From Geomonas subterranea (lineage in GTDB: Bacteria; Desulfobacterota; Desulfuromonadia; Geobacterales; Geobacteraceae), in the NCBI RefSeq assembly GCF_019063845.1, contig NZ_CP077683.1, positions 4,696,001 to 4,760,000 on the forward strand: DNA of 64,000 nucleotides, read 5' to 3'. Every line of letters starts with the position of its first letter. Positions within the stretch are counted from its first letter, which is position 1. The notes beneath the pieces are model-generated. The model was not told the origin of the DNA. It was given only the letters and a program-made list of their open reading frames with translations, and searched no databases. A program made the translations under genes and the position numbers. Positions 40,019 through 50,812 of the stretch are shown here, piece after piece.

Positions 40019-40843
40019 ATGGCTATCAAAACTTACAAACCTACTTCTCCGGGTAGAAGGGCGCAGACCTGCTCGACCTTCGAGGAGATCACTGCCTGCA
40101 AACCTGAGAAATCTCTTGTTGAGAACCTCAAGAAGAGCGGCGGCAGGAACTCGAACGGCCGCGTTACTTCCAGGAACGTCGGTGGCGGCCACAAGCAGAA
40201 GTACAGGATCATCGACTTCCGCCGCGACAAGACCGACATCCCGGCCAGGGTTGCCACCATCGAGTACGATCCGTGCCGCAGCGCGCGCATCGCGCTCCTC
40301 AACTACGCCGACGGCGAGAAGCGCTACATCCTGGCTCCGCTCTCCCTGAAAGTGGGCGACACCGTTATCTCCAGCGAGCAGGCTGACATCAAGCCGGGCA
40401 ACGCGCTCCCCATCAGGTGCATCCCGCTGGGTACCATCATCCACAACATCGAGCTGAAGATCGGCAAGGGGGCCCAGTTGGCCCGTTCCGCCGGCACCTT
40501 CGCCCAGCTCATGTCCAAGGAAGGTAAGTACGCCCAGGTGAAGCTCCCCTCCTCGGAAGTCCGCATGATCCTTATGGACTGCAAGGCTACCATCGGCCAG
40601 GTGGGCAACGTGGATCACGAGAACGTCTCCATCGGCAAGGCTGGCCGCTCCCGCTGGCTCGGCGTGCGCCCCCACGTGAGGGGTGTTGCGATGAACCCGG
40701 TCGACCACCCGCACGGCGGTGGCGAGGGCAGGACCTCCGGTGGCCGTCACCCGGTAACCCCGTGGGGTATCCCGACCAAGGGCTACAAGACGCGCACCAA
40801 CAAGCGGTCCACCGCCTTCATCGTGAAGAAGCGCAGCAAATAA
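40019..40843 (+). CDS. rplB: 50S ribosomal protein L2
   Basis: A 274-residue L2 required for subunit joining and peptidyl transfer. The C-terminal [15 protein letters not shown] holds the conserved histidine; [17 protein letters not shown] and [18 protein letters not shown] are N-terminal marks. Confidence 0.98.
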   Translation: MAIKTYKPTSPGRRAQTCSTFEEITACKPEKSLVENLKKSGGRNSNGRVTSRNVGGGHKQKYRIIDFRRDKTDIPARVATIEYDPCRSARIALLNYADGEKRYILAPLSLKVGDTVISSEQADIKPGNALPIRCIPLGTIIHNIELKIGKGAQLARSAGTFAQLMSKEGKYAQVKLPSSEVRMILMDCKATIGQVGNVDHENVSIGKAGRSRWLGVRPHVRGVAMNPVDHPHGGGEGRTSGGRHPVTPWGIPTKGYKTRTNKRSTAFIVKKRSK

Positions 40844-40869
40844 CTCATCTGGATAGAGGATTTTAAAAG

Positions 40870-41151
40870 ATGGCAAGATCTATAAAGAAGGGGCCTTTCG
40901 TTGACGCACATCTGGAAGCGAAAGCCCAGGCAGAACAGGCCGGCAGCAAGAAGGTGATCAAGACCTGGTCGCGTCGTTCGACCATCACCCCGGACTTCAT
41001 CGGGCTCACCTTCGCGGTGCACAACGGCAAGAAGTTCATCCCTGTGTTCGTCACTGAGAACATGGTCGGCCACAAGATGGGCGAGTTCTCACCTACCAGA
41101 ACCTTCTACGGCCACGCTGCTGACAAGAAGAGCAAGCTCAAGAAGAAGTAA
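40870..41151 (+). CDS. rpsS: 30S ribosomal protein S19
   Basis: A 93-residue S19 in the head next to S13. Marks: [30 protein letters not shown] and the [19 protein letters not shown] segment. Confidence 0.98.
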   Translation: MARSIKKGPFVDAHLEAKAQAEQAGSKKVIKTWSRRSTITPDFIGLTFAVHNGKKFIPVFVTENMVGHKMGEFSPTRTFYGHAADKKSKLKKK

Positions 41152-41171
41152 GGTCCTAAAGGAGTTTTGTA

Positions 41172-41507
41172 ATGGAATCATCCGCTAAATTATCCTCTGT
41201 CCGCCTCTCCCCGAGGAAAACACGCCTGGTCGTGGACCTCGTCAGGGGCAAGGGCATTCAGACTGCGCTGAACACCCTGCGTTTCTCGCCGCAACCGTCG
41301 GCGAAGCTTATCTCGAAGCTCCTTTCCTCGGCCGTTGCCAACGCCGAGCAGAAGGGGTGCTCCGATGTGGACAAGCTCTTCGTCAAGACGATTTTCGTCG
41401 ACGGCGGCGCAGTGCTTAAGCGCTTCACCCCCCGCGCCATGGGCCGGGCTAGCAAGATCAGAAAACCGACGAGCCACATTACCGTGGTCCTTGCGGAAAA
41501 GAAATAA
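41172..41507 (+). CDS. rplV: 50S ribosomal protein L22
   Basis: A 111-residue L22 lining the exit tunnel. Marks: VRLSPRKTRLVVDLVRGK, and the hairpin loop GAVLKRFTPRAMGRASKIRK, the region linked to macrolide sensitivity in other bacteria. Confidence 0.98.
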   Translation: MESSAKLSSVRLSPRKTRLVVDLVRGKGIQTALNTLRFSPQPSAKLISKLLSSAVANAEQKGCSDVDKLFVKTIFVDGGAVLKRFTPRAMGRASKIRKPTSHITVVLAEKK

Positions 41508-41528
41508 GAACGGGTCGGAGGTGATGTT

Positions 41529-42164
<636 letters not shown>

Positions 42165-42182
42165 GAACAGGAGTTTTTTGCG

Positions 42183-42605
42183 ATGTTAATGCCCAAGAAA
42201 GTTAAGCATAGAAAACAGATGAAAGGGCGCATGACCGGCACCCCGGAGCGCGGCGTATCGCTCGCTTTCGGTGACTTCGGTCTGCAGGCAACCGAGTGCG
42301 GCTGGCTGGATTCCCGCCAGATCGAGGCCGCCCGTATCGCCATGACCCGCTATATCAAGAGGGGCGGCAAGATCTGGATCCGCATCTTCCCCGACAAGCC
42401 GCTCACCGCTAAACCCGCCGAGACTCGTATGGGTAAGGGGAAAGGCTCCCCGGACTCCTGGGTCTGCGTCATCAAGCCTGGCCGCGTCCTTTATGAAATG
42501 GAAGGGGTCACCGAGGAAGTGGCGCGCGAGGCATTCCGGCTTGCGGCGCACAAGCTCCCCGTAGCCACCAAGTACATCACGAGGGCGGAAATCAATGAAG
42601 GCTAA
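42183..42605 (+). CDS. rplP: 50S ribosomal protein L16
   Basis: A 140-residue L16 near the A site. Marks: [25 protein letters not shown]-type segment ([13 protein letters not shown]), and [18 protein letters not shown]. Overlaps rpmC by 11 bases. Confidence 0.98.
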   Translation: MLMPKKVKHRKQMKGRMTGTPERGVSLAFGDFGLQATECGWLDSRQIEAARIAMTRYIKRGGKIWIRIFPDKPLTAKPAETRMGKGKGSPDSWVCVIKPGRVLYEMEGVTEEVAREAFRLAAHKLPVATKYITRAEINEG

Positions 42606-42783
42606 CGAACTTAAAAACGCGACGGCAGCAGAGCTTGAGACCAAGGGCGCCGAGCTTACCAAGGAACTCTTCAACGTGAAGTTTCAGCTTCACACCGGGC
42701 GTCTTGAGAACACCGCCAAGGTGGCCAACCTCAGAAAAGACATCGCCCGCGTGAAGACCATACTCCGCGAAAAGAGAGGCTAA
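42595..42783 (+). CDS. rpmC: 50S ribosomal protein L29
   Basis: A 62-residue L29 at the tunnel exit ([20 protein letters not shown], then [14 protein letters not shown]). It starts inside the end of rplP; translational coupling is likely. Confidence 0.96.
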   Translation: MKANELKNATAAELETKGAELTKELFNVKFQLHTGRLENTAKVANLRKDIARVKTILREKRG

Positions 42784-42792
42784 GAGATAGAT

Positions 42793-43050
42793 ATGAGCGA
42801 AAGAGGCAACAGGAAAACTCAGATCGGCGTGGTCGTCTCGGACAAGATGGACAAGACCGCAGTGGTTAAGGTCGACCGCCTGGTGAAGCACCCCGTCTAC
42901 AACAAATACATCAAGCGCTCCGCCAAGTACAAGGCGCACGACATCGACAACTCCGCCAAGATCGGCGACCGTGTTGTTATCGTGGAAACCCGTCCCCTTT
43001 CCAAGGACAAGCGCTGGAAGATCAGACAGATTATCGAGTCCAAGGCTTAA
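42793..43050 (+). CDS. rpsQ: 30S ribosomal protein S17
   Basis: An 85-residue S17 with an OB fold ([31 protein letters not shown]). It follows rpmC by nine bases. Confidence 0.97.
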   Translation: MSERGNRKTQIGVVVSDKMDKTAVVKVDRLVKHPVYNKYIKRSAKYKAHDIDNSAKIGDRVVIVETRPLSKDKRWKIRQIIESKA

Positions 43051-43071
43051 GGGCTCGCCGGGAGTTAAACA

Positions 43072-43440
43072 ATGATTCAGATGCAGACACTATTGGACGT
43101 GGCGGACAACTCCGGCGCGAAGAAGCTCTTTTGCATTAAAGTGCTCGGCGGCTCCAAGCGCCGTTACGCCGGGATTGGCGACATCATCGTCGCTTCCGTC
43201 AAGGAAGCTCTCCCCAATTCGAAGGTGAAGAAGGGCGACGTGGTGAAGGCTGTCGTGGTGCGTACCGCCAAGGCTGTGGGGCGTCCGGACGGCTCCTACA
43301 TCCGTTTCGACACCAACTCCGGCGTGGTCATCAACAACGCCAAGGAGCCGGTCGGCACTCGTATCTTCGGGCCGGTCGCCAGGGAACTTCGCGCCAAGAA
43401 GTTCATGAAGATCATATCCCTCGCCCCCGAGGTACTTTAA
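43072..43440 (+). CDS. rplN: 50S ribosomal protein L14
   Basis: A 122-residue L14 at the subunit interface, usual length. Marks: [34 protein letters not shown] and [11 protein letters not shown]. Confidence 0.98.
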
Positions 43441-43462
43441 GACTAGATCCTGGAGAATAGAG

Positions 43463-43789
43463 ATGCTGGGCAAAAAATTACATGTAAAGAAAAACGATAC
43501 CGTCGTTATCACCACGGGTAAGGATCGTTCCAAGAGCGGCAAGGTGCTCTCCATCCATCCGAAGAAGGACGGCGTGATCGTCGAGGGGATCAACGTGGTG
43601 AAGCGCCACGTGAAGCCCCGCGGTTCCGAGCAGGGGGGCATCCTGGAGAAGGAGGCACCGGTGCACATTTCCAACGTGATGCTGCTCTGCGGGAAGTGCA
43701 ACAAGCCTGTTAGGACCAGGACCACCGTTCTGGAAGACGGAAAAAAGGCGCGCTGCTGTGTCAAATGCGGCGAGTCCTTTGACAAATAG
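43463..43789 (+). CDS. rplX: 50S ribosomal protein L24
   Basis: A 108-residue L24 with a KOW domain ([20 protein letters not shown]). The C-terminal half has [11 protein letters not shown] and [10 protein letters not shown]: two CxxC pairs that could form a zinc knot, as seen in some L24 proteins. Confidence 0.97.
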   Translation: MLGKKLHVKKNDTVVITTGKDRSKSGKVLSIHPKKDGVIVEGINVVKRHVKPRGSEQGGILEKEAPVHISNVMLLCGKCNKPVRTRTTVLEDGKKARCCVKCGESFDK

Positions 43790-43803
43790 TTTTGGAGGAT
43801 TCA

Positions 43804-44343
43804 ATGGCACGGCTGGCTGAGCTTTACAATAAAGACATGGTCCCGCAACTGATGAAGGACCATAACTACAAGAACATCATGGAAGTCCCCAAGCTCGTGA
43901 AAATCGTGCTGAACATGGGTCTTGGCGAGGCGATCCAGAACGTCAAGATCCTGGATTCGGCCGCCGAGGAACTGGGCGCCATCGCGGGGCAGAAACCCGT
44001 GATCACCAAGGCGAAGAAGTCCATCGCGGGCTTCAAGCTGCGCCAGGGCATGCCTATCGGCTGCTCCGTTACCCTGCGTCGCGAGAAGATGTACGAGTTC
44101 CTCGACCGCCTGATCAGCGTCTCGCTGCCGCGCGTGCGTGACTTCAAGGGGATCAACGGCAAGGGCTTCGACGGCAAGGGTAACTACTCCCTGGGCATCA
44201 AGGAGCAGCTGATCTTCCCCGAGATCGACTACGACAAGGTCGACAAGATCAAGGGACTCAACATCACGATCGTGACCACGGCAAAGACCGACGCTGAGGG
44301 CAAGGCGCTTCTCAAGCTCATGGGCCTGCCGTTCAGGAACTAA
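43804..44343 (+). CDS. rplE: 50S ribosomal protein L5
   Basis: A 179-residue L5 of the 5S rRNA particle. Marks: [35 protein letters not shown] and [19 protein letters not shown]. The ATG at 43804 after TTGGAGG is preferred to an in-frame ATG at 43792, which precedes that binding site. Confidence 0.97.
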   Translation: MARLAELYNKDMVPQLMKDHNYKNIMEVPKLVKIVLNMGLGEAIQNVKILDSAAEELGAIAGQKPVITKAKKSIAGFKLRQGMPIGCSVTLRREKMYEFLDRLISVSLPRVRDFKGINGKGFDGKGNYSLGIKEQLIFPEIDYDKVDKIKGLNITIVTTAKTDAEGKALLKLMGLPFRN

Positions 44344-44364
44344 TACAGGGTTTGGAGGAATTCC

Positions 44365-44547
44365 GTGGCTAAGACATCTATGATCATAAAAGCTCAGAGG
44401 GCCAAGTACAAGGTACGTGAGCGTAACCGCTGCAACGTCTGCGGTCGCCCGAGAGCATACTACCGGAAATTTGAAATGTGCAGGATCTGCCTGAGGAAGT
44501 TCGCTAACTCCGGCCAGATTCCCGGTGTGATAAAGTCCAGTTGGTAA
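44365..44547 (+). CDS. rpsN: 30S ribosomal protein S14, zinc-binding type Z
   Basis: A 60-residue short S14 with zinc cysteines at 23, 26, 39 and 42 (CNVC and CRIC). The C-terminal segment [12 protein letters not shown] is conserved. The start is GTG with TTGGAGG upstream. The short type Z form is standard here. Confidence 0.97.
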   Translation: MAKTSMIIKAQRAKYKVRERNRCNVCGRPRAYYRKFEMCRICLRKFANSGQIPGVIKSSW

Positions 44548-44582
44548 AAAGATTCCGATTTAGGAAAGAGGAGTAGTTTCAT

Positions 44583-44981
44583 ATGTGCATGACAGATCCA
44601 GTTGCCGACATGCTGACCAGAATCAGGAACGCTGGTATGGCAAAACACCAGAAAGTTGACATCCCTTCGTCGAACCTCAAGGTGAGCCTCGCCACGGTGC
44701 TGCGCACCGAGGGCTTCATCAAGAACTTCAAGGTTATCGCCGACGACAAGCAGGGGATTCTGCGGGTATACCTCAAGTTCATCGATGAGAAGGAGCCGGT
44801 CATCAACGAGATCAAGAGGATCAGCAAGCCGGGCGGCCGGGTCTATGTCCACTCCGACAAGATCAAGCAGGTGAAAAACGGACTGGGCGTCGCCATCCTC
44901 TCGACTTCCAAGGGGCTGGTAACCGACAAGACCGCGCGCGAGCTGGGCATCGGCGGCGAAGTCCTTTGCACGGTCTGGTAG
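44583..44981 (+). CDS. rpsH: 30S ribosomal protein S8
   Basis: A 132-residue S8, a primary 16S binder and the spc-operon repressor in E. coli. It begins [20 protein letters not shown] and ends [21 protein letters not shown] lies before the ATG. Confidence 0.98.
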   Translation: MCMTDPVADMLTRIRNAGMAKHQKVDIPSSNLKVSLATVLRTEGFIKNFKVIADDKQGILRVYLKFIDEKEPVINEIKRISKPGGRVYVHSDKIKQVKNGLGVAILSTSKGLVTDKTARELGIGGEVLCTVW

Positions 44982-45006
44982 TCATTTTCGCTTTAAGGAG
45001 CTTTGC

Positions 45007-45549
45007 ATGTCTAGAATAGGAAAACTTCCCATCGCGATCCCTGCGGGGGTGAAAGTCATATACAGCGCGCCCGAGATCAAGGTGGAGGGTCCGAAAGGGA
45101 AACTCTCCCGCGTTCTCGTCGGCGACGCCGTCGCCATCGACGTGACCGGCGAGGCCATTACCGTGACCCGCAAGGATGACACCATCAAGTCCCGTGCGGC
45201 CCATGGCCTGACCAGGACCCTGATCAACAACATGGTCATCGGTGTCTCCAAGGGGTTCGAGACCCTGCTCGAGATCAACGGCGTCGGTTACCGCGCCGAG
45301 GTGAAAGGCAACGTGCTGAACCTGGCCCTTGGTTATTCCCACCCGATCAACTTCGAACTTCCGGCCGGGATCACGGTCGAGGTGGACAAGATGACCAAGC
45401 TGAAGGTGCTGGGGATCGACAAGGAGCTGGTGGGGCAGACCGCCGCCAAGATCCGCGATTTCCGTGGTCCGGAGCCCTACAAGGGCAAGGGTATCAAGTA
45501 CGCTGACGAAACCATTCTGAGAAAAGCCGGCAAAACCGGCAAAAAATAG
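45007..45549 (+). CDS. rplF: 50S ribosomal protein L6
   Basis: A 180-residue L6 by the factor-binding site. Marks: [31 protein letters not shown] and the C-terminal [15 protein letters not shown]. Confidence 0.98.
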   Translation: MSRIGKLPIAIPAGVKVIYSAPEIKVEGPKGKLSRVLVGDAVAIDVTGEAITVTRKDDTIKSRAAHGLTRTLINNMVIGVSKGFETLLEINGVGYRAEVKGNVLNLALGYSHPINFELPAGITVEVDKMTKLKVLGIDKELVGQTAAKIRDFRGPEPYKGKGIKYADETILRKAGKTGKK

Positions 45550-45570
45550 CAATTGCTAAGGAGAAGTGCC

Positions 45571-45939
45571 TTGAGTTCTTTAGCCCAAAAACAGGTAGCT
45601 CGTCTTAAGAGACAGACCAGGGTCAGGAAGAAAATCACCGGTTCGCCGGCACGCCCGAGACTGAACGTCTTCAAGAGTGCTCGTCACATATACGCTCAGC
45701 TGATCGACGATACCACTGGTGCGACGCTCGCCTCCGCCTCCACCCTGGTGGGCGAGGTAGCCGAAGGGCTTTCGTACACCGGCAACATCGAGGCAGCCGC
45801 CAAGGTTGGCGCCGCCATCGCCAAGAAGGCCCTGGAGAAGGACATCAAAGCGGTCGTCTTCGACCGTAACGGTTTCCTCTACCACGGTAGGATCAAAGCT
45901 CTGGCTGAAGCCGCACGCGAAAACGGTCTGTCCTTCTAG
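45571..45939 (+). CDS. rplR: 50S ribosomal protein L18
   Basis: A 122-residue L18, a 5S rRNA binder. Marks: [20 protein letters not shown], and [20 protein letters not shown] at the C-terminus. The TTG at 45571 is chosen: TAAGGAGAA is placed correctly for it, whereas an in-frame TTG at 45553 lies before that site. Confidence 0.95.
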   Translation: MSSLAQKQVARLKRQTRVRKKITGSPARPRLNVFKSARHIYAQLIDDTTGATLASASTLVGEVAEGLSYTGNIEAAAKVGAAIAKKALEKDIKAVVFDRNGFLYHGRIKALAEAARENGLSF

Positions 45940-45960
45940 GGCAGGTAAGGAGGAATTAGT

Positions 45961-46449
45961 TTGCTTAAGATCAATGCCAGTGAAATGAATCTTACCGATA
46001 GGGTCGTCCATATCAGCCGCGTCGCCAAGGTGGTCAAGGGCGGGCGCAGGTTCAGCTTCTCCGCCCTCGTGGTGGTCGGCGACGGTAACGGCGTGGTAGG
46101 CTACGGCCTGGGCAAGGCCAACGAGGTTCCCGAGGCGATCCGCAAGGGCGTCGAGCAGGCGAAGAAGAACCTGATCAGGGTTCCCATCGTTGCCGGCCAG
46201 ACCATCCCGTTCGAGATCCTCGGCCACTTCGGCGCAGGCAAGGTGCTCATGATGCCCGCCTCCGCCGGTACCGGCGTCATCGCCGGCGGTGCCGCCCGCG
46301 CGGTATTCGAGTCCGCGGGCCTGCACAACATCCTCGCCAAATGCCTGGGCTCCAACAACCCGCACAACGTGGTCAAGGCCGCATTCGCCGGGCTTGCCCA
46401 GCTGAAGACTGCGGAAGAGCTGATGGCGCGCCGCGGCATCACCGAATAG
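45961..46449 (+). CDS. rpsE: 30S ribosomal protein S5
   Basis: A 162-residue S5, involved in decoding accuracy. Marks: [40 protein letters not shown] and the [15 protein letters not shown] loop. The start is TTG preceded by AAGGAGG. Confidence 0.97.
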   Translation: MLKINASEMNLTDRVVHISRVAKVVKGGRRFSFSALVVVGDGNGVVGYGLGKANEVPEAIRKGVEQAKKNLIRVPIVAGQTIPFEILGHFGAGKVLMMPASAGTGVIAGGAARAVFESAGLHNILAKCLGSNNPHNVVKAAFAGLAQLKTAEELMARRGITE

Positions 46450-46466
46450 TACTTAAGGAGCTGAAT

Positions 46467-46643
46467 ATGTCTGAACTGAAGGTTACGCTCGTCAAGAGCT
46501 CCATCGGTCAATGCGAGAAAATGAAGGGGCGCCTGCTCGGCATGGGGCTCACCAAGCGTGAGAAGACCGTGGTCCTGAAGGATACCCCGGAAGTCCGTGG
46601 GATGATCGCCAAGGTCGCCCACCTGGTACGCGTCGAAGAGTAA
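46467..46643 (+). CDS. rpmD: 50S ribosomal protein L30
   Basis: A 58-residue L30 (KVTLVKSSIGQCEKMKGRL, GLTKREKTVVLKDTPEVRGM), the usual short bacterial form, between rpsE and rplO. The ATG follows AAGGAG. Confidence 0.96.
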   Translation: MSELKVTLVKSSIGQCEKMKGRLLGMGLTKREKTVVLKDTPEVRGMIAKVAHLVRVEE

Positions 46644-46664
46644 TTCCCCCTAAAGGTGACAATC

Positions 46665-47105
46665 ATGCAATTGAATACCATCAAACCGGCCATCGGGTCG
46701 ACCAAGAATAGAAAGCGCATCGGCAGGGGCACGGGCTCCGGTCACGGCAAGACCGCGACCAAGGGTCACAAGGGCCAGAAGGCACGCTCCGGCGGCTCCG
46801 TGAAGCCCGGCTTTGAAGGCGGCCAGATGCCGATGCACAGAAGGCTTCCCAAGCGCGGCTTCACCCCGCTCACCAAGAAGGAGTACGCACTGGTCAACCT
46901 GTGCCAGCTCGAGATCTTCGAGGCGGGCAGCGTGGTGGACGCTGAGGCGCTCCTGAAGAGCGGCCTGATCTCCGGCATCCGCGACGGCATCAAGGTGCTG
47001 GGCACCGGCGAACTGACCCGCGCCCTGACCATCAAGGCTCACAAATTCAGCGCCTCCGCCCGCGAAAAAGTCACTGCGGCAGGTGGGTCCATCGAGGAGA
47101 TCTAG
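46665..47105 (+). CDS. rplO: 50S ribosomal protein L15
   Basis: A 146-residue L15. The glycine-rich N-terminus ([20 protein letters not shown]) and [18 protein letters not shown] are typical. The ATG at 46665 follows AAAGGTGA and is preferred to an in-frame upstream GTG at 46656 that lies within that site. Confidence 0.97.
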   Translation: MQLNTIKPAIGSTKNRKRIGRGTGSGHGKTATKGHKGQKARSGGSVKPGFEGGQMPMHRRLPKRGFTPLTKKEYALVNLCQLEIFEAGSVVDAEALLKSGLISGIRDGIKVLGTGELTRALTIKAHKFSASAREKVTAAGGSIEEI

Positions 47106-47107
47106 TC

Positions 47108-48415
47108 TTGATAGAAGCCTTCCAGAACATTTTCAAGATCCCCGAGCTTAAAAAGAAGGTTCTCTTTTCGCTGGCCATGCTGGCCGTCTACCGGGTAGGG
47201 TGTCACATCCCTACACCGGGTATCGACGCCCAGGCCCTCTCGCAGTTCTTCAAGGCTGCGCAGGGCACGCTGCTCGGTATGTTCGACATGTTCTCTGGTG
47301 GGGCTCTCGAGAAGCTCACCGTCTTCGCCCTCGGCATCATGCCGTATATCTCCTCCTCCATCATCTTCCAGCTCCTGACCGTGGTGGTTCCGGCCATCGA
47401 GAAACTCTCCAAGGAGGGTGACGCCGGCAGGAAGAAGATCATCCAGTACACCCGCTACGGCACGGTGGTCCTGTCGGTGGTGCAGTCCTTCGGCATCTCC
47501 ATCGGCCTCGAGGCGATGCGCGGACCGGCAGGCGAGCTGGTGGTGCCAAACCCCGGCTGGTCCTTCCGCCTTATGACGGTGATCACGCTGACCGCGGGTA
47601 CCGCCTTCATCATGTGGCTGGGTGAGCAGATGTCAGAGAAGGGGATCGGCAACGGCATCTCCCTGATCATCTTCGCGGGGATCGTGGCGCGCATCCCGAA
47701 CGCCATCGGAAACAGCTTCCGCCTGATCAAGACCGGCGAACTTTCCCTGTTCGTGCTGCTGCTGGTGATCGCCGTGATGTTCCTGGTCATCGCAGCCGTG
47801 GTCTTCATGGAGCGCGGCCAGCGCAGGATCCCGATCCACTACGCCAAGAGGGTGGTGGGGCTGAAGACGGTAGGCGCGCAGAGTTCGCACCTGCCGCTCA
47901 AAGTGAACATGGCCGGGGTCATCCCGCCGATCTTCGCTTCGTCGATCATCATGTTCCCGGCCACGGTCGGCAACTTCATCGACGTCCCCTGGGTGCAGGC
48001 GGCCTCCAAGCAGCTGGCTCCCGGAAAGTTGCTCTACGAGATTTTATTTGTTGCCTTTATCGTCTTTTTTTGCTATTTCTACACGGCTGTGACTTTCAAC
48101 CCGGTTGATGTCGCCGACAACGTCAAGAAGCAGGGCGGTTACGTGCCCGGGATCCGTCCCGGCAAGGAGACCTCCGACTTCCTCGACGCGGTGCTCACCA
48201 AGCTGACCTTCGCGGGTGCGATCTACATCTCCGCGGTCTGTGTGCTTCCTTCGATCCTGATCGGGAAATTCAACCTTCCCTTCTACTTCGGTGGTACGTC
48301 GCTCCTGATCGCCGTCGGCGTCGGCATGGACACCCTGGCCCAGATCGAGGCGCACCTGATCACGCGCAGCTACGAAGGGTTCATGAAAGGCGTTCGCATC
48401 CAGGGTAGAAAATAG
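47108..48415 (+). CDS. secY: preprotein translocase subunit SecY
   Basis: A 435-residue SecY, the ten-span inner-membrane channel. Marks: the first span MLAVYRVGCHIPTPG, the plug region (GTLLGMFDMFSGGALEKLTV), ALGIMPYISSSIIFQLL, GIGNGISLIIFAGI and the conserved cytoplasmic ERGQRRIPIHYAKR loop. The start is TTG, two bases after the rplO stop; GAGGAG falls inside the end of rplO. Confidence 0.98.
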   Translation: MIEAFQNIFKIPELKKKVLFSLAMLAVYRVGCHIPTPGIDAQALSQFFKAAQGTLLGMFDMFSGGALEKLTVFALGIMPYISSSIIFQLLTVVVPAIEKLSKEGDAGRKKIIQYTRYGTVVLSVVQSFGISIGLEAMRGPAGELVVPNPGWSFRLMTVITLTAGTAFIMWLGEQMSEKGIGNGISLIIFAGIVARIPNAIGNSFRLIKTGELSLFVLLLVIAVMFLVIAAVVFMERGQRRIPIHYAKRVVGLKTVGAQSSHLPLKVNMAGVIPPIFASSIIMFPATVGNFIDVPWVQAASKQLAPGKLLYEILFVAFIVFFCYFYTAVTFNPVDVADNVKKQGGYVPGIRPGKETSDFLDAVLTKLTFAGAIYISAVCVLPSILIGKFNLPFYFGGTSLLIAVGVGMDTLAQIEAHLITRSYEGFMKGVRIQGRK

Positions 48416-48424
48416 GAGACCCCG

Positions 48425-49075
48425 ATGAACCTCATCCTCCTTGGACCCCCGGGCGTAGGCAAGGGGACCCAGGCGAAACTCCTCATAGACAGGTTTGGTA
48501 TCCCGCAGATATCGACAGGCGATATACTGCGGGCTGCCGTTAAAGAGCTCACCCCGATGGGGATCAAGGCGAAGGGGTTCATGGACTCCGGTGCACTGGT
48601 ACCCGACGAGGTCGTAATAGGGATCGTCGAAGAGCGTCTGGCGCAGCCGGACTGCCAGAAGGGTTTCATCCTGGACGGCTTCCCGCGCACCGTGCCCCAG
48701 GCCGACGCGCTCTCCCTGGTCCTCTCCGGCATAGGCAAGAAGATCGACCACGTGGTCTCTCTTTCCGTGGACAAGGGCGAGCTTCTGAAGCGTCTCACCG
48801 GCAGGCGTGCCTGCTCCAAGTGCGGCGCCGGCTACCATGTCGACTTCGCTCCGTCCAAGGTTGCAGGGATCTGCGATGCCTGCGGCGGTGAGCTGTTCCA
48901 GCGCGAGGACGACAAGGAAGAAACCATCCTGAACCGGCTCGCGGTGTACGAGGCGCAGACCTCTCCGCTGATCTCCTACTACCAGACCGCGGGGCTCCTC
49001 CGCTCGGTCAACGGTCTCGGGAGCGTGGAAGGGATCCAGACCGAGATCGTCGCCGTCCTGCAGGGCGCACGGTGA
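48425..49075 (+). CDS. adk: adenylate kinase, zinc-lid type
   Basis: A 216-residue adenylate kinase (AMP + ATP to 2 ADP). P-loop GPPGVGKGT at 7-15, the AMP site STGDILR, and DGFPRTVPQA. The lid has four cysteines (130, 133, 150, 153), so it binds zinc structurally. It overlaps map by four bases (GTGA). Confidence 0.98.
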   Translation: MNLILLGPPGVGKGTQAKLLIDRFGIPQISTGDILRAAVKELTPMGIKAKGFMDSGALVPDEVVIGIVEERLAQPDCQKGFILDGFPRTVPQADALSLVLSGIGKKIDHVVSLSVDKGELLKRLTGRRACSKCGAGYHVDFAPSKVAGICDACGGELFQREDDKEETILNRLAVYEAQTSPLISYYQTAGLLRSVNGLGSVEGIQTEIVAVLQGAR

Positions 49076-49818
49076 TAGTACTCAAATCCCGGGCCGAGAT
49101 CGAGAAGATGGCGGCCGCCGGCAGGATGGTCGCCGAGATACTCGCCGGCCTGAGAGGGATGGTGGCTCCGGGGGTAACCCTGGCACAGCTGGATGCATAT
49201 GCCGAGAGGGAAACGCTGAAGAGGAAGGCGAAGCCAGCCTTCAAGGGTTACAGCGGCTTCCCCTTTTCGCTTTGTTGCTCGGTCAACGAGCAGGTGGTAC
49301 ACGGTTTCGCCACGCAGCGCGCCCTGGTCGAGGGAGACATAGTAAGCCTCGATTTCGGAGTCCTGCACAACGGCTTCTACGGCGATTCCGCCATCACGGT
49401 CCCGGTAGGCCAAGTCTCCGAGGTGGCGACCCGGCTGATCAAGGCAACCGAGGAGTCGCTGTACCGGGCGATAGAGGTTGCCGACACCGCGCACCGCCTT
49501 TCGGACCTCGCCCACGCGGTACAGTCCCACGTCGAGGCGCGAGGGTTTTCCGTGGTACGCGATTTCGTGGGGCACGGCATCGGCAAGGAGTTGCACGAGG
49601 GGCCGCAGATCCCCAACTTCGGCGCCGCCGGCAAGGGGCCCAGGCTGAAAGCCGGCATGGTGCTCGCCATCGAGCCGATGATCAACGAGAAGGGGTACGA
49701 CGTGAAGGTGCTGGAGGACGGCTGGACGGCGGTTACCGTTGACGGCGGACTCTCGGCGCATTTCGAGCACACGGTGGCAATAACGGACAACGGTCCGCTG
49801 ATACTTACGAAAATCTAG
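49072..49818 (+). CDS. map: methionine aminopeptidase, type I
   Basis: A 248-residue MetAP that removes the initiator methionine. Metal ligands are visible in VSLDFGVLHNGFYGDSAIT (two aspartates), GHGIGKELHEGPQIPNFG (histidine) and the later AIEPMI and FEHTVAITD glutamates. The start is GTG overlapping the adk stop. In many bacteria infA follows map; here rpmJ does. Confidence 0.97.
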   Translation: MIVLKSRAEIEKMAAAGRMVAEILAGLRGMVAPGVTLAQLDAYAERETLKRKAKPAFKGYSGFPFSLCCSVNEQVVHGFATQRALVEGDIVSLDFGVLHNGFYGDSAITVPVGQVSEVATRLIKATEESLYRAIEVADTAHRLSDLAHAVQSHVEARGFSVVRDFVGHGIGKELHEGPQIPNFGAAGKGPRLKAGMVLAIEPMINEKGYDVKVLEDGWTAVTVDGGLSAHFEHTVAITDNGPLILTKI

Positions 49819-49850
49819 ATTGGCAAAACGTCTTCAAAAGGAAGTGAACT

Positions 49851-49964
49851 ATGAAGGTTCGGGCATCGGTTAAGAAGATCTGTGTAAAGTGCAAGATTGT
49901 CAAGCGCAAGGGCATAGTCCGCGTCATCTGCGAGACCCCCAAGCATTCACAGAGACAGGGCTAA
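49851..49964 (+). CDS. rpmJ: 50S ribosomal protein L36 (zinc form)
   Basis: A 37-residue L36 starting [20 protein letters not shown], with zinc ligands at cysteines 11, 14 and 27 and a histidine at 32. The ATG follows AAAGGAAGTGAACT. There is no room for infA between map and rpmJ (32 bases). Confidence 0.96.
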   Translation: MKVRASVKKICVKCKIVKRKGIVRVICETPKHSQRQG

Positions 49965-49979
49965 TAGGAGGAGCTGGCA

Positions 49980-50348
49980 TTGGCACGTATCGCAGGGGTA
50001 GATTTACCCAGGAATAAGAGAATAGAGATCGCACTGACCTACATCTACGGCATCGGCAGGTCTCTCTCCCAGGAAATTCTTACGGCAACCGGTGTGGACA
50101 TCAACACCCGTTGCGACAACCTGACCGAGGCGGAAGTCTCGAAAATCAGGGAGTATATCGATAAGAACGTGAAGGTCGAAGGCGACCTGCGCCGCGACAT
50201 TTCCATGAGCATCAAGCGCCTCATGGATCTCGGTTGCTACCGTGGTCTTCGTCACAGGAAAGGTCTTCCCTGCCGCGGGCAGCGTACCAAGACCAATGCA
50301 CGCACCAGGAAAGGGCCGGCTCGTACGGTCGCTGGCAAGAAGAAATAA
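49980..50348 (+). CDS. rpsM: 30S ribosomal protein S13
   Basis: A 122-residue S13 at the head, touching the P-site tRNA. Marks: [52 protein letters not shown] and the basic tail. The start is TTG with AGGAGG upstream. Confidence 0.98.
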   Translation: MARIAGVDLPRNKRIEIALTYIYGIGRSLSQEILTATGVDINTRCDNLTEAEVSKIREYIDKNVKVEGDLRRDISMSIKRLMDLGCYRGLRHRKGLPCRGQRTKTNARTRKGPARTVAGKKK

Positions 50349-50363
50349 GATTCTGGAGGGATA

Positions 50364-50759
50364 ATGGCGAGCCCGGCTAAGAAGGTCGTTAAGAAGAAAA
50401 AAGAGAAAAAGAATATTCCCACAGGCGTGGCGCACATCCAGGCTACGTTCAACAATACCATGATCACCATCACCGACCCGGTCGGTAACGTGGTTGCCTG
50501 GTGCACCTCCGGTGCCAAGGGCTTCAAGGGCTCCAGGAAGAGCACCCCGTTCGCGGCCCAGATGGCCGCCGAGGATGCCGCCAAGAAGGCCCAGGAGCAT
50601 GGCATGCGCACCATCGAAGTGTACGTGAAGGGCCCCGGCTCCGGCCGCGAGTCCGCGCTGCGCGCGCTGCAGGCCGCCGGCTTCGCCGTCAGCTTCATAC
50701 GCGACGTAACGCCGATTCCGCACAACGGCTGCCGTCCCCCGAAGAGAAGAAGAGTCTAG
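50364..50759 (+). CDS. rpsK: 30S ribosomal protein S11
   Basis: A 131-residue S11 of the platform. Marks: [35 protein letters not shown], and [19 protein letters not shown] at the C-terminus. Confidence 0.98.
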   Translation: MASPAKKVVKKKKEKKNIPTGVAHIQATFNNTMITITDPVGNVVAWCTSGAKGFKGSRKSTPFAAQMAAEDAAKKAQEHGMRTIEVYVKGPGSGRESALRALQAAGFAVSFIRDVTPIPHNGCRPPKRRRV

Positions 50760-50812
50760 GACCGTTTTTACGGACCAACGGAACTATCAGTTAGGATCAT
50801 AGGAGGTCTTCA

